Assembly (NCBI GenBank): GCA_001600695.1
Contig: BCKQ01000002.1
Span: 62,001 to 126,000 of the forward strand
Source of the DNA: Ascoidea asiatica
Lineage: Eukaryota; Ascomycota; Saccharomycetes; Ascoideales; Ascoideaceae
DNA: 64,000 nt
Direction: 5' to 3'
Shown: positions 31,821-41,023 of the stretch, in pieces
Numbering within the stretch: the stretch's first letter is position 1
Layout of the letters: every line of letters begins with the position of its first letter
The notes under the pieces: model-generated
Databases searched by the model: none
What the model saw: only the letters and a program-made list of their open reading frames with translations
Told to the model about the DNA's origin: nothing
Translations under genes and position numbers: made by a program

Positions 31821-34460
31821 TTAATTTTCAAACATTTGAATTCTATTTTGTAATTTATTCACTGATCTTTTATTAGAAAGTGAGTCGTTAGAAGATTTAA
31901 GGGTTTCTTTTCTTGAATTTTCAAACTGACTCTTGATATTATTCACTTCTGGTAATTTTGAAGGGAGTTTTCTTCTCGATATACTTGAATTAAAAGATGG
32001 AGATGATAATGATGATGATGATGATTTTGAATTTTTTTGCTCAAATTGTTTTAATTTACTTGAAAGACTTCCATTATTTTTAGTCAAGTTATCATTACTA
32101 GAGTTAAGGGGTAAAACATTACTTTTATTAAGCTTTTTATCAATTTGAATATTCAATTTTTTAGGATTATCCAACTTTCCTGTTTTCATTAAATCTCTAG
32201 AATTTTCGCCATATAGTTTAGGTTTATAACTATTAGCTGGCAAACTTAGTACCTGACTTGGTTTATTTTCAATAATAGAAAAATCATCTTCCGAATCACT
32301 AGCATCAGAAGCCTTCGGAGCATTTGGAAGTATGGTATTTGCTTTTAGTTGATTACCATTTCTTGTATCTGTAGGTGTCGAGAAATCATCAAATAGATCC
32401 AAGTCAGCAGAAAAACTATTTAGGGCATTTTCTAAAGAAGCCATATTATCAGTTTTATTCGAGGTTTCATTTACAAAATTGATAGGGGTAGTATTTATGT
32501 TTGATTTATTAATCCTATTGGAATTAGCATTTACTGGATTGATTGAATCAGTGACAAAACTACTTATGGAAGTATCATTTGAGGAAGGAGAAAATTGTTT
32601 GATTTGTTCGTGATCATTAGAGTTGAAAGTTGAAGCTGAAGTTACATTAGAGTCTGACTCACTGGGGCTACTATTATTTAGGTCATTATGATTATTTAAA
32701 TTATTATTGACTTTATTATTGCTATTATTATTACCAAGTAGATTATATCTTGGATTTGAATTTGATAAAGATCTATTAACAGAAGTACCAGTTGTTACGT
32801 TAACTCTTGAATAACTTTCAGATCTTGATCTATTTACTTTAGAGGATATAGCACCCGATTGTTTTATGGGCAGTTCTATTGAAGTATTTGCAGACTGATT
32901 TAATAATTGATTTGATGGTTGACTATTTTGAAAATTTGAATTGTTACTAAAATAAACTAATCTTGATTTCATAGGTTTCGAATTCAGAGTTTTTCTATTC
33001 AAATTAAGAGTATCTGAGTGTTTCTTATTCGTGGGCGAAGATGAAGAACTATTATTATTAGAAGAAGCTGAAGAAGGTAAACGTAAAGCCTTTGTAGCAA
33101 AAGTTGATTCAGAAATAGTATTTGAGGGATTAACGAGAGATTTATTGATAATACTATTTGAGGAAGATATTGATCTTTGTTTATGAAGCAGAGATTGAGG
33201 AATATGATTGTGTATGAATTCATTTGAAGATAAATTATTAATTTGATTTGAAGAGAATGAAGCATTATCAATTACATTAAATTCATCGTTAAAATTAAAG
33301 CCGGTTCTACACCAAAATAGTTTTAACCTTAATCTTGTACATTCAATCCATGCTTTCTTTTTTGATAAGCTTACATTAGTTGTATCATTCATTGGTAATA
33401 ATAAATCTTCACCCCATTGATTATTTGTATCGAAATTTAAAGATCGTAGAAATTGAAATAGTTCTGAAACCACATTAATTTTATATAAACAATAATTACA
33501 AATTGGATATTTTGAAGGAGAGTTTGTATTTGAGGAAGGTATAATCAAATTACTTGATCTTTGATAAGCTTTTTTACTATTACTAAGATACTGAATATCA
33601 TATTGTCTTGATTCTCCACAAAAAGTACAATCAGGAATAATAACATGTTCTTGAGAATCAGTTTGAATTTGAGTATGAGATTGGGATTGAGATTGAGAAT
33701 AAGAGTGAGACAGTAAATTGAAATCAGTAAATTGAGTTTTATTAAGGAAAATAGCATTTGTTACATTTCTTCTTTGTATCCATGAAATTCCAGGAGCAGA
33801 ATCTAATCTTAAAGTTGGATCTATGTCATCAACCATTAATCTTTTATAAAATTTAGAATATAAAATAATATTATTCGAAAGATTAATATCAGATTTATTA
33901 GAAATATCTAATTGGTTTGAATTATTAAAATCAATTAATAATTGATTGAAGTAATTGAATAATTTTAAATCATAAGTTATTGATTGAACAGCAGGAGAAA
34001 ATAAAAGATTTGATATAAAGGTGGAATTTGAATTATTTTTTTCAAATTGATTTGAAATCTGATTTGAAAATTGATTTTGGTTTCGTAATTGTTTTTGCAT
34101 TGGACTCTGCATTTGATTTTGATTTTGATTTGAATTAGATAATAATTGTTTTAAATCTTGAAGTTGTTCTTGATATACTAATAATAAATTTTCCTTTTCA
34201 GATAATTGAGATTTTAAATCTTCTAAGTCATTTTTTAGATTTAGAGTAAATAATTTTTCATGCTTTAATTGAGTTGATAATAAAGCTTGATGATCAACAG
34301 AATTCATTAATTGTAAAGATAATTGAGTGATCTTATCAGATAAATAGTTTATATCATTGTTTGGATCATTATTTTTATTAGAAATTGGAGAATGACTATT
34401 ACTATTTGAATTTTTGATATTTGACTCAGGTCTTTTACTTGCAGAATAGAAATAATTCAT
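31821..34460 (-). CDS. SEC2: Sec2-like Rab guanine nucleotide exchange factor
   Basis: 879 residues. Residues about 35-105 form a heptad-patterned coiled coil (LSDKITQLSLQL to LLVYQEQLQDLKQLL), the position of the Sec4-activating GEF coiled coil in Sec2. A central region (about 205-400) carries CTFCGESRQ, PICNYCLYKINVVSELFQFLRSL and ECTRLRLKLFWCRTGF. It matches the conserved post-coiled-coil segment of the Sec2/Rabin family, with its Cys-X2-Cys pairs, Arg-Ile and Leu-Arg-containing helices and final aromatic. The C-terminal half is Ser/Asn-rich, acidic in places and basic at the end, and unlikely to be folded. The known role is to activate the Rab Sec4 on post-Golgi vesicles and link them to the exocyst. 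The identification rests on pattern rather than long identity. Confidence 0.72.
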   Translation of the reverse strand: MNYFYSASKRPESNIKNSNSNSHSPISNKNNDPNNDINYLSDKITQLSLQLMNSVDHQALLSTQLKHEKLFTLNLKNDLEDLKSQLSEKENLLLVYQEQLQDLKQLLSNSNQNQNQMQSPMQKQLRNQNQFSNQISNQFEKNNSNSTFISNLLFSPAVQSITYDLKLFNYFNQLLIDFNNSNQLDISNKSDINLSNNIILYSKFYKRLMVDDIDPTLRLDSAPGISWIQRRNVTNAIFLNKTQFTDFNLLSHSYSQSQSQSHTQIQTDSQEHVIIPDCTFCGESRQYDIQYLSNSKKAYQRSSNLIIPSSNTNSPSKYPICNYCLYKINVVSELFQFLRSLNFDTNNQWGEDLLLPMNDTTNVSLSKKKAWIECTRLRLKLFWCRTGFNFNDEFNVIDNASFSSNQINNLSSNEFIHNHIPQSLLHKQRSISSSNSIINKSLVNPSNTISESTFATKALRLPSSASSNNNSSSSSPTNKKHSDTLNLNRKTLNSKPMKSRLVYFSNNSNFQNSQPSNQLLNQSANTSIELPIKQSGAISSKVNRSRSESYSRVNVTTGTSVNRSLSNSNPRYNLLGNNNSNNKVNNNLNNHNDLNNSSPSESDSNVTSASTFNSNDHEQIKQFSPSSNDTSISSFVTDSINPVNANSNRINKSNINTTPINFVNETSNKTDNMASLENALNSFSADLDLFDDFSTPTDTRNGNQLKANTILPNAPKASDASDSEDDFSIIENKPSQVLSLPANSYKPKLYGENSRDLMKTGKLDNPKKLNIQIDKKLNKSNVLPLNSSNDNLTKNNGSLSSKLKQFEQKNSKSSSSSLSSPSFNSSISRRKLPSKLPEVNNIKSQFENSRKETLKSSNDSLSNKRSVNKLQNRIQMFEN

Positions 34461-35319
34461 TCTATGAAACTCAGATTTCTTGAAAAAATTAAACGTATTA
34501 AAAGCACAAAAATAAACAAGAAAAAAATGAAAATATTCTATAGCAATAGGTAAATTATAGATATTTGAAAGAATTGAAAAATTTGAGAATTTGATTTAAC
34601 CTAGTTGAAAAAAAAAAAAAAAGAATTAAAACGATCAGTTATATACCGTGTAAAATATTATATTATAAATATGTTATAATCAAATTATAGATTAAAAAAA
34701 AGAATAGGAAATGTTATTAATTCATTAATAGATTAAAAGGAAATTCTTAAAATAAATTATTATTATATTTGTAAAAAAGATAGTGGAATTAAATTGAACA
34801 AGCCTTTATAAAGTGGAATTCTAGGATAAAAAATAATCAGGTATCAATAACCTTCAAAGGTACGTATTGAACAATTTTAAATTGAACTTAATCTTTTTTT
34901 AATAAATATTCTTTTCAATATTCTTTTCTTTTCAATGTATTCATTTTATTACTAAAATATATGAGATTTATTTTGGTAGTGATTCTGAGTGTATTTAAAT
35001 AGCCAAATTTTATATTGACACAGGACTTGCAGGACACGGCCTTTAGCGTACAAACCGGGATATTTTACTGCTTGAATAGAAATCCGGTAAATTTTAGTTT
35101 ATTTAAAACACGTGATAGTTTCCGGAAAACTTTAAAAAGGGTTTTTTTTAAGACGATATTAAATTTAAGCAACTTGGTGTAAAACCAACAGCGCGGTACG
35201 GGTTCGAAGGAGTGAAACAATAAAGCTAGTCTATTAAGTAATATTGGATATACATTATAATTAAAGTAATTTTAGAACTACAATTTGATTTTGATGATTT
35301 AAGTTGTAGTGATTTATGA
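34461..35319. promoter_or_regulatory. SEC2-like promoter and 3' region of the GH17 gene
   Basis: AT-rich except for about 35020-35215. A CACGTG E-box lies at 35109-35114 in an ATCACGTG context on the minus strand. A TTTCCGGAAA palindrome-like core lies around 35119-35128. A GGTTCGAAGG sequence (35201-35210) resembles a tRNA B-box but is not in a tRNA-like fold. The AT-rich part near 34600-34800 is the probable core promoter of the SEC2-like gene. Confidence 0.45.
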
Positions 35320-36255
35320 TTACCAGGCAGATGGAGCATTTCCTAAGAAACCAAAAGAACGTTCAACGTTCCAATTTCCTAAGGTTTTCCATAATTCATT
35401 GTAGGCAGAAAAACCAACAACAGCATCACCAGCTTTTTCTGAGATTGATTTTAAAGCAGTAACTTGTTCTTCAACACCAGGAACAGCATTATTATAGACA
35501 TCACCAGCCCATGGCCAGCCAGATTCAAGAACAAGAACATCCAATTCATAACCAGTTGAATTACAGAAAGACCAAACAGATTGGATACGACCAATAACAT
35601 AATCACCAGCTTCAGCTGCGGTTGAATTATCAAAATATGGATGAGCATTGACACCAATGTAATCATTGATTTGACAAAGTTCAGGATATTCATAATAAAT
35701 TGGAATGATATCAACATTTAAAATTTTACCATTATAAGAATAAGTATTAGTTAATAAATCTCTTGCTTGAGCAACCATTGAAACGACTTGATCAATAGTA
35801 TACCATTCATTATATAATAATTCATTACCGATTACAATTGAATGAACAGTATCATTTGATAAAGTTTTACCAGCGAGTTCTAAAGATGATATAATAGATT
35901 CAATATCAGCTTTGATTGCATCTTCAGAAGCAACATCGTTAATAGCTAAAATTAAAGTTTGATTATCACCTATAACTTCAGCAGCATATTGAATAATGTT
36001 ACAATCATTTGAATAAAGTCTTAAAAGTTCAAAATCAGTTAAGTATGATAAATCAGTTTTAATCTCCTCTTCAGTACGACAATTCTCGTATTGATCAAAA
36101 GGAGTGTATGTAGTTCCTTTGAATTTTGCAATATAATCAGGAATTGAAACATCTCTTTTTGCATAAGAAGATGTGAAAGAAGCAGCGCCAGAAAATTGAC
36201 ATAAAGAAGCTAATGAAGCTAATGAAGCAGAAGTTAAAAAAGAAGTGAATTTCAT
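35320..36255 (-). CDS. Secreted GH17 cell-wall glucanase (Scw4/Scw10 type)
   Basis: 311 residues. A hydrophobic signal peptide (about 1-25) is followed by a Lys33-Arg34 Kex2-type site, as in Scw4/Mp65 proteins. The mature part is a glycoside hydrolase family 17 domain. The proton donor lies in IVIGNE (Glu145) and the nucleophile in LVLESGWPWAG (Glu244), and NAHPYF sits between them. The C-terminal FSAYNELWK followed by a W..E motif and FGFLG is typical of the Scw4/Scw10/Scw11 group rather than Bgl2. Expected role: cell-wall beta-1,3-glucan modification or transglycosylation. N-glycosylation sequons include NQT, NDT, NST (twice). It lacks the long Ser/Thr-rich region of many Scw4 proteins, so it is a compact member. 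Confidence 0.9.
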   Translation of the reverse strand: MKFTSFLTSASLASLASLCQFSGAASFTSSYAKRDVSIPDYIAKFKGTTYTPFDQYENCRTEEEIKTDLSYLTDFELLRLYSNDCNIIQYAAEVIGDNQTLILAINDVASEDAIKADIESIISSLELAGKTLSNDTVHSIVIGNELLYNEWYTIDQVVSMVAQARDLLTNTYSYNGKILNVDIIPIYYEYPELCQINDYIGVNAHPYFDNSTAAEAGDYVIGRIQSVWSFCNSTGYELDVLVLESGWPWAGDVYNNAVPGVEEQVTALKSISEKAGDAVVGFSAYNELWKTLGNWNVERSFGFLGNAPSAW

Positions 36256-37438
36256 TTTTGTTAGTTTTGAAAGAATGAAGAATATGCAATACCTGATATT
36301 AAAACGAATGAGAGGTCCTATTTTTTTTTTCTTTCCTTGTCTGGTTTATTAAAATATAAGAAGAAGAAAAAAAAGAAGAAGAAGAAAAGAAATATTAATA
36401 AATAAAAAGATATTAAATTTAAAGAATGAATTCTTATAAGTTTATTGTATTATTAACCTATTAAAATTTTTAGAGGTCTTCATCAGTACTGGATCATTCA
36501 ACTTGAACTATTCAAGGCCATAATAACCATGAAGTTGTTAATAAACAACAAATAGAGCCCGCTTTTAGTTTTTTCATTTTTCACAACCGCACTTCTTTAT
36601 ACCAGCATTATGCTGCCGTAACATGAACCAGGGTGATTTAAGGATGTGTGCCATGCCGTGGTATGTAAAAACTGTGGCGCATGAAAAGCAATAATGCTAA
36701 GATGCTGGATGTTGTTTGTTATGCTTACAATGCCCAATCTCTGGTGAGCTGTAGAAATATGTATACTATGCTTAGGTTGTACAGACGGAACCATCCGGAA
36801 TGCATACATCTGTTGTACCGACACCTCAGTTGGAATCTCAAAAACTTGAAGTTTCTTTTTTCCTCTCTTTCCTTCCTTTCCTTTTGTTGTGCGTTGCTTT
36901 TTTTGAAAGTCTGATTTCTTCTCTATTTTTCAAATTTCCTTTTGGTTTTCAAGCGTAATATTGCACAAGAGACATAGAATAGTCAGCTGACTGTGTATTT
37001 TCTTATGAGGCTAGTGTTTAAGCCGCAGGCGCACGTCTTTGTGTGCAACAAGGACCAAGGATGTTAAATTAATCCGCGTTTCCATTTAACGAAATCCGTA
37101 CAATGGTTTTCTGATTTATTTGGTTCTCTGCTTTTAAATGCATTAGTATTCATTGGTCTGCATTGAGTACTTGATTTTTGATTTATGTCCGCCAACATCT
37201 GTTTTAAGCAAGTTTTTTGCTATTTTCCTTTTCCTTATAAAATCCGCAGTGGCATAGATAAAGAACGATTATTAATGAAGATCAAACAAGTGAAACTGAT
37301 GGAACATCTTTTAGAAGTAATTAATTGATAATTCCTAGAAAAATATTTTAATGAACATATGTGTGTTATATATTTCTAATAAAATTTAATTTATTAAGCA
37401 TATTCTTTCAAATCAAGTAATAATTTTCAAATATTATC
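36256..37438. promoter_or_regulatory. Divergent promoter region between the GH17 and UFD1-like genes
   Basis: 1.18 kb. A purine tract lies near 36358-36392. A GTTGTT/AACAAC mini-hairpin lies at about 36535-36551. A GC-richer middle (36590-37110) includes ATCCGCG at 37072-37078, and ATCCGCA follows at 37242-37248. Two short ORFs (36597-36824 minus, 36681-36914 plus) overlap each other and look spurious. Confidence 0.45.
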
Positions 37439-40060
37439 ATGTCATTCTCAACTTTTCAATGTGATTTCAATCCTGCTTTATCGCCTCCTTCGAACTTACC
37501 TGATAATTCCGATAAAGTCATACTACCATCTTCAATTTTGAATAATTTATTGTTAGTCAATGGAGATAATCTAGATAATTTACCCTCACCTTTAGTATTT
37601 AAAATATCTTTGGAATCTTTTTCAAGAACAAATACAAATACAAATACTAATATAATTAAAGGTTTGAATTCAAATCAATTGTATGTGGGGGTTAAAGAAT
37701 TTTCTTCTATTGATAATTTTATCTTTTTACCAAATTTCATTAAATCTAAATTATTTCAAAATTCAAAACTTCACTCAAATGAAATTATCCCAATTAACTT
37801 ATCTTTAATTACTAATATTCCAAAGGGTTCTTTACTATCTTTAAAATTATTGAATAATGATCCTATTGATAATCTATCCTCTGAGAATGTCAAAAATATT
37901 TTAGAAGCAAATTTAATGATTTATTATACAACTTTATCCAAAAATTTGAAATTTAACTTAAATTTCAATAGTTCTTTTTTATCTTTCATTGTTTTAGATA
38001 CTTCCCCATCAGATACAATCTCAATTATTGATACAAATCTTTTTTTCAATTTAGAATTACAAAATCAAAGTCAGAATGAAGATGTAAATTCCAATGGAAT
38101 TAATAAACTAACTCCTGCTAATTCACTAAATCCAGTCAATTCTTCTCCCTCATATAAATTAATAGATTTAGATCAGGTAATAAAAATATCATTATCTGGA
38201 GATTTGTCGATTTCAAATAATCTACTTTATAAATTAGATATTACAAAGTTATCCTTTTCGAACTTTCTCTCTAATGATGTAAACAACCTAACTAATATAG
38301 GCATTTCAGATAATACCAATCATGATAACAACTCTAAAAATAGAATTTTAAAAATTCTTTTCTCAATTTCTAACTCAAATTCTAGTTCTAATTTAAACTC
38401 AAATATGTATTTGGATTTCCTTTCCGACAAGTTTGATCTATTTATTTCTAATGATCAATTTTTATCAAAAAATTGCTTTATTTGGTCTTCATTATTATCC
38501 TCTCGACGTGTTTCTAATAACTCTCATACTTATACAAAAGAGTTTAAAATAAATTTAAATGATCATTTATTATATCAAAAATCTTATATTTATATATTAC
38601 CATTTATATGGAATTTAATTTCCAATGATGATAAGATTTTAAATGATGTTCCTCAACTATCTTTATCTTTCAAGATTTCTTTAGAAAAAGATGATAATAA
38701 TGGAGAACAACCTTCCAATTTTGCTCCTACAGCAGAAAATAAATTTCGAAATATAGATAATAGCATGATAAATTGCTCCAATTGTGGAAAATTGATTTCT
38801 TCCCAGTCAAAATTGATGCATGAAAATTTTTGTAAGAAAAATATAATAAGATGTTCATATAATAATTGTAGTCATTTATTTAACAAAAAAAACATTAAAA
38901 GTGATAATCATTGGCATTGTGATTTTTGTTATAATATTTTACAAAATAATCAAAATTCTCAAAATTTTAATTCTTCTGATTTATTCAACTCATTAAATCC
39001 TTCTTTAAGTTTATCGTCTTTGACAAATTTTAAAAATATTCAATTTCCTCAATTTCTTTTCAATTATTTAAGTGGTCTACATAAAGGTGATACACAGTTC
39101 TCTCTAAAAAAACACAATTTTATATTTCATCAAAGTTCAAACTGCAATTTATGTAATTTAAAATTTAAAAATTTTTTTATTTCTTCTTATCATCAAGCTT
39201 TAGCATGTCCCAAAAAAAAGTTTGAATGCAAGTTTTGTCACTTAATTTTCAGAAAAGGTGATGAAACCACATACGAAGATCAAATCTATAATTTAAATCA
39301 CCATGAAAACGTTGAATGCGGCTCAAAATCCATTCAATGTTTTGTATGTTTTAAATATATAAAGCAATTAAACTTTACTGCTCATACAAAGCTACATGAA
39401 ATTCAAAAATTAGAGGAAAAAAAATCAAAATATATCAAAAAATGTGCAAATAAAAACTGTATCAATATAATTGAAAAGTCAAAGTTCATTGATTTGTCTG
39501 CAAATGGTAAAAATGAGAAATTAAATTCAAATGAATTTTTATTATGTGATTATTGTTATGGACCATCATATTCCAACGCTTTTGATCCTGATTTGAAAAA
39601 ATTCTCAAACAGAATTGAAAGAAGATATATACTACAATTAACTAAAGGGTGTCTGCATACATTTTGTAAAAATGAAGAGTGTCTTTCCAGTGGTTTGTTG
39701 AATCCTAGATTCAATCTGTTCAAAGATAAGTATCAACATTTCTTAAACGATTTATTGCCCTATGTTCCTAAAATAGGGACTATTGCGAAAGAAAATGAAG
39801 AGAAATCTTTTTATAATTTTTGCGTAGATGAAAGCATGACAAAGAAACAACTTTTAGTTGAAGCAGCCTTTGAGATTTTAGGAAGGACTGTTAATTACAG
39901 CTATACTTCTATTTGTGAAGCAGTACATGAATTGGATAAGAACAACTATAAAGATATTTATATGGGCGATGAAATTGATATGAAATTCGAAGCAGATTTA
40001 GAACAGGGGAAAGTGCTTAACATAAATAGTATTGAAAGGTGGCTAAAAAAGAACTATTGA
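37439..40060 (+). CDS. UFD1-like domain protein with zinc fingers and a C-terminal AZUL-like module
   Basis: 873 residues. The N-terminal 220 residues follow the Ufd1 fold: KVILPSSILNNLL corresponds to the Ufd1 opening strand, then LYVGVKEFSSIDNFIFLPNFIKSKL, IPKGSLLSLKLL, ILEANLMIYYTTL and SDTISIIDTNL. A cysteine/histidine-rich middle (about 445-665) has repeated Cys-X2-Cys...His...Cys motifs (CSNCGKLISSQSKLMHENFC and three or four similar units), resembling TRAF-type fingers. Near residues 723-747, RRYILQLTKGCLHTFC and the next cysteine-bearing turn match the AZUL zinc module known from UBE3A. This points to ubiquitin-dependent protein quality control, possibly recognition of ubiquitinated substrates; that role is inferred. 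It is distinct from the canonical short Ufd1 of the Cdc48 complex. Confidence 0.75.
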   Translation: MSFSTFQCDFNPALSPPSNLPDNSDKVILPSSILNNLLLVNGDNLDNLPSPLVFKISLESFSRTNTNTNTNIIKGLNSNQLYVGVKEFSSIDNFIFLPNFIKSKLFQNSKLHSNEIIPINLSLITNIPKGSLLSLKLLNNDPIDNLSSENVKNILEANLMIYYTTLSKNLKFNLNFNSSFLSFIVLDTSPSDTISIIDTNLFFNLELQNQSQNEDVNSNGINKLTPANSLNPVNSSPSYKLIDLDQVIKISLSGDLSISNNLLYKLDITKLSFSNFLSNDVNNLTNIGISDNTNHDNNSKNRILKILFSISNSNSSSNLNSNMYLDFLSDKFDLFISNDQFLSKNCFIWSSLLSSRRVSNNSHTYTKEFKINLNDHLLYQKSYIYILPFIWNLISNDDKILNDVPQLSLSFKISLEKDDNNGEQPSNFAPTAENKFRNIDNSMINCSNCGKLISSQSKLMHENFCKKNIIRCSYNNCSHLFNKKNIKSDNHWHCDFCYNILQNNQNSQNFNSSDLFNSLNPSLSLSSLTNFKNIQFPQFLFNYLSGLHKGDTQFSLKKHNFIFHQSSNCNLCNLKFKNFFISSYHQALACPKKKFECKFCHLIFRKGDETTYEDQIYNLNHHENVECGSKSIQCFVCFKYIKQLNFTAHTKLHEIQKLEEKKSKYIKKCANKNCINIIEKSKFIDLSANGKNEKLNSNEFLLCDYCYGPSYSNAFDPDLKKFSNRIERRYILQLTKGCLHTFCKNEECLSSGLLNPRFNLFKDKYQHFLNDLLPYVPKIGTIAKENEEKSFYNFCVDESMTKKQLLVEAAFEILGRTVNYSYTSICEAVHELDKNNYKDIYMGDEIDMKFEADLEQGKVLNINSIERWLKKNY

Positions 40061-40482
40061 ACAAACTGGATTTGTAAATTTGAACCTGCTCATCATTATT
40101 CAGGGAGCTTGGTTTATTAGTAACTTTTTAAGTAGTAAACTGTATAATGTTTTTCAAGTAAGTTTATAGATTTTTATATTTGATTAGATAGTATTAATGA
40201 ATATTTATTACAGTAAGGTACTCAGATAAACTAAGCTTATCTAAGGATGGGACCGGATTTTGATGAGATCCTGTAGTTACCGTTTCGGGAGTACGGAGAT
40301 TGTCTATATTTTGTGGCACTCTTTCTAAGAGAATCGTTTTTAGTTAAAATATTAAACTGATTAGTAACTTTACTTGAAAATGAATATGTTTGCAATGAAA
40401 TAAAGAAGAATTAACAGCTTTTTATTTATATAAATAGATTTGCATTTTCTGAAAGCTTGTTCTATATAATTTAAAGGAAAAA
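40061..40482. promoter_or_regulatory. STE18 promoter region
   Basis: 422 bp. AGATAA/TTATCT inverted arms lie at about 40225-40244. A moderately GC-richer patch follows (40245-40330). I do not see the canonical pheromone response element TGAAACA. Confidence 0.4.
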
Positions 40483-40848
40483 ATGGTAGAAGATAATTAT
40501 AAACAGAACTCAGCTCCAGTCTTAAAAAAGCCAATGAATTTACAAATAAACCCACCTTCTACATCAAATTCTCCAAATACTTTTTTGAATTATAAATTAT
40601 TATCAATCAAATATCAAAGAAAGAGCCAGAAGAATGAAGAGCTTAAGAATAGTTTAAAAAAAGAATCAATATATGTTTCCAACTCGTGTTTGGGCTTAAT
40701 AGATTATTGCAAGAATACCACAGATTATATGTTGACTGGTTGGGGATCATTGCCTGAGGAAAGCAATCCATTCCTAGAAGGTTATAAGAGATCAGGAAGA
40801 AACTTTAACAGAAATAATAGCAACGATGCTTGCTGCTCAATAATGTGA
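40483..40848 (+). CDS. STE18: Heterotrimeric G protein gamma subunit (pheromone response)
   Basis: 121 residues, similar in size to yeast Ste18 (110). The C-terminus ends Cys-Cys-Ser-Ile-Met: a CaaX farnesylation box with the preceding cysteine available for palmitoylation, exactly as in Ste18. The central part matches too: a basic coiled-coil start (LNYKLLSIKYQRKSQKNEEL), then YVSNSCLGLIDYCKNTTDYML and the NPFLEGYK block. Ste18 pairs with the G-beta Ste4 at the plasma membrane and carries the mating signal to the MAPK cascade when pheromone receptors are activated. Its presence suggests a mating-competent lineage. Confidence 0.93.
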   Translation: MVEDNYKQNSAPVLKKPMNLQINPPSTSNSPNTFLNYKLLSIKYQRKSQKNEELKNSLKKESIYVSNSCLGLIDYCKNTTDYMLTGWGSLPEESNPFLEGYKRSGRNFNRNNSNDACCSIM

Positions 40849-41023
40849 TAATCAAAATTACAAATAAATTACTTAACTTACAAAAATCTAATAGTAAATG
40901 CAAAATGTATATATTTATATAAGTATATATGTACAGAGCGATTACCAATAAATTAAATCAATATTAGTTGTACTAATTCAATTACTGTAATCATCTTATG
41001 GTAATCCCGTTCAATATTTCTAA
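40849..41023. other. Short intergenic region between convergent genes
   Basis: 175 bp of AT-rich sequence shared by the 3' ends of STE18 and the gene at 41024-44017. Nothing else seen. Confidence 0.4.

Noticed and set aside
35195..35215. GGTTCGAAGG, a tRNA B-box lookalike
   Set aside because: The flanking bases do not form a T-arm and no A-box or acceptor stem is found at the proper distance.
36597..36914. Two overlapping ORFs in the GH17/UFD1-like promoter
   Set aside because: Opposite-strand overlapping frames with atypical composition; no conserved features.
40261..40360. TGATGA...CTGA, a possible C/D box snoRNA upstream of STE18
   Set aside because: No terminal stem joins the boxes and no internal C'/D' boxes or rRNA-complementary guide were evident by eye.
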